In this document: one piece after another, positions 6,776-7,220 of the stretch
Layout of the letters: the number at the start of each line of letters is the position of its first letter
Numbering within the stretch: position 1 is the stretch's first letter
NCBI GenBank assembly: GCA_041746855.1
Contig: JBGTGG010000081.1
Location: 1-7,220 of the forward strand
Length of the DNA: 7,220 nucleotides
Direction: 5' to 3'
Origin: JBGTGG01 sp041746855
GTDB lineage: Bacteria > Bacteroidota > Bacteroidia > Cytophagales > Cyclobacteriaceae
Notes under the pieces: generated by a model
Databases searched by the model: none
Seen by the model: the letters and a program-made list of their open reading frames with translations, nothing else
Told to the model about the DNA's origin: nothing
Made by a program: the position numbers and the translations under genes

Positions 6776-6794
6776 CCACGGGTTGCACCCGTGG
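6776..6794. repeat. GC-rich hairpin CCACGGGT/ACCCGTGG
   Basis: This is a perfect 8-bp inverted repeat with a TGC loop, lying between the convergent acpH and the right-hand gene. It has no following T-run on either strand, which argues against a standard intrinsic terminator. Hairpins of the CCACGGGTT...ACCCGTGG type, followed by a CTCCTACGGAGCTT block as here, resemble interspersed REP-like elements that I recall from Bacteroidota genomes. That resemblance is from memory, not from a search. Confidence 0.55.
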
Positions 6795-6807
6795 CTAAAA
6801 ATATTGC

Positions 6808-6866
6808 GCTCCTACGGAGCTTAGTCGTTCTATTAAAAACCTATTTAAAATTCTTATACGGAGCTT
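6808..6866. repeat. Direct repeat TACGGAGCTT, two copies, first within a small hairpin
   Basis: TACGGAGCTT occurs at 6813-6822 and 6857-6866, 44 bases apart, each preceded by an A-rich stretch. In the first copy GCTCC (6808-6812) pairs with GGAGC (6816-6820), making a 5-bp hairpin. The second has lost the left arm. This looks like one repeat unit and a degenerate partner next to the 6776-6794 hairpin. Confidence 0.45.
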
Positions 6867-6871
6867 TTCCC

Positions 6872-6921
6872 TTATTTTATTTCAGGGTCTTTCGATAAAA
6901 AACCCAATTTATTTTATTTCA
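6872..6921. repeat. 13-bp direct repeat duplicating the 3' end of the right-hand gene
   Basis: TTATTTTATTTCA occurs at 6872-6884 and again at 6909-6921. The second copy contains the stop codon and the last residues (E-I-K-stop) of the minus-strand gene. The first lies 37 bases beyond the stop. It may be a small tandem duplication, but low complexity makes chance possible. Confidence 0.3.
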
Positions 6922-7220
6922 AATTCCACCTCGCTGCTTTCTGTACCATTAACAAACTTGATGGCATACTTTCCTTTTTCAGCATACTTCAAACTTGCAT
7001 CCGTAGGCGTTGTTTCCTTCTTTGACTTTCCTTTTTTCGCGGGCGCTACTGCTGATGCAACCTTCACATCCCATGCCACCGCATTGAATCCTTTCGCACC
7101 GCTTACCTCCATTCTTCGCACAACATTCTTTTCAGTATCCACTATTTCAACATTGATTTTATTAGTGGCCGTTCCAACGAAATATTGGAGCACCACTTTT
7201 GGTTCGTTCGGTGTATCCCA
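6909..7220 (-). CDS. C-terminal part of a sortilin/VPS10-like BNR-repeat glycosyl hydrolase-type protein (5' end beyond window)
   Basis: The last 103 residues are visible, open to the window edge. They begin WDTPNEPKVVLQYFVG, continue with KINVEIVDTEKNVVRRMEV, GFNAVAWDV and GKYAIKFVNG, and stop at 6909-6911. The pattern of a strand reading V-x-I-x-D, then VVR, then G-x-N-x-x-x-W-D, then G-x-Y-x-x-x-x-x-x-G is the Ig-like, FlgD-like end of large secreted beta-propeller proteins with sortilin/BNR repeats, common in Bacteroidota. A basic low-complexity insert (AKKGKSKKETTP) lies between the W-D strand and the last strands. The gene is convergent with acpH. Without the propeller region the enzymatic role cannot be judged. 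The predicted start near 7196 is not real, because the frame continues upstream. Confidence 0.6.
   Translation of the reverse strand, partial: WDTPNEPKVVLQYFVGTATNKINVEIVDTEKNVVRRMEVSGAKGFNAVAWDVKVASAVAPAKKGKSKKETTPTDASLKYAEKGKYAIKFVNGTESSEVEFEIK

Noticed and set aside
6700..6870. CRISPR-like array
   Set aside because: The repeats are short, present in only two unequal copies, and lack regular spacers.
6698..6898. Plus-strand 66-residue frame after acpH
   Set aside because: It is built from hairpins and repeats, has no credible family motif, and its start lies inside an inverted repeat.

Overview
The window looks like a stretch of a Bacteroidota chromosome, most likely from the Cytophagales/Cyclobacteriaceae side. 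The support is a canonical SusC/SusD outer-membrane nutrient-uptake pair, Bacteroidota-style lipoprotein signals, TAnnTTTG-type -7 promoter boxes, A-rich leaders in place of strong Shine-Dalgarno sites, and AT-leaning coding sequence. The order-level guess is inference only.

Layout, left to right. (1) 1-125, minus strand: the first 41 codons of a small lipoprotein with a charged, coiled-coil-like mature start, cut by the window edge. (2) 199-234: a strong palindromic hairpin with a U-tract that ends the susCD transcript. (3) 253-1788 and 1792-4938, minus strand: susD and susC, three bases apart, transcribed leftward as one unit. (4) 4939-5058: an AT-rich leader and promoter region for susC. 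(5) 5059-5510, minus strand: the decayed C-terminal third of a metal-dependent amidohydrolase, readable only across four frame changes and an internal amber codon. (6) 5511-5921, minus strand: a two-repeat TerB-like helical protein, abutting the pseudogene. (7) 5922-6069: a divergent intergenic region with a perfect -7 box for the terB-like gene, a 10-bp palindrome and a degenerate tandem repeat. (8) 6070-6666, plus strand: an ACP phosphodiesterase (AcpH/DUF479) homologue. (9) 6667-6908: a 242-bp convergent intergenic region rich in hairpins and short repeats. (10) 6909-7220, minus strand: the C-terminal end of a large, probably secreted, sortilin/BNR-type beta-propeller protein, cut by the right edge.

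How the genes fit together. SusC (TonB-dependent channel) and SusD (surface lipoprotein lid) form one uptake complex. No glycoside hydrolase, peptidase, sigma/anti-sigma pair or sensor is visible beside them, so the substrate cannot be named from this window. The other genes look like unrelated housekeeping or accessory loci. I found no convincing new multi-gene system. The points that most deserve a second look are the eroded amidohydrolase with a sharp junction at the terB-like stop codon, the repeat-rich 6667-6908 region, and the corrected start of the terB-like gene.
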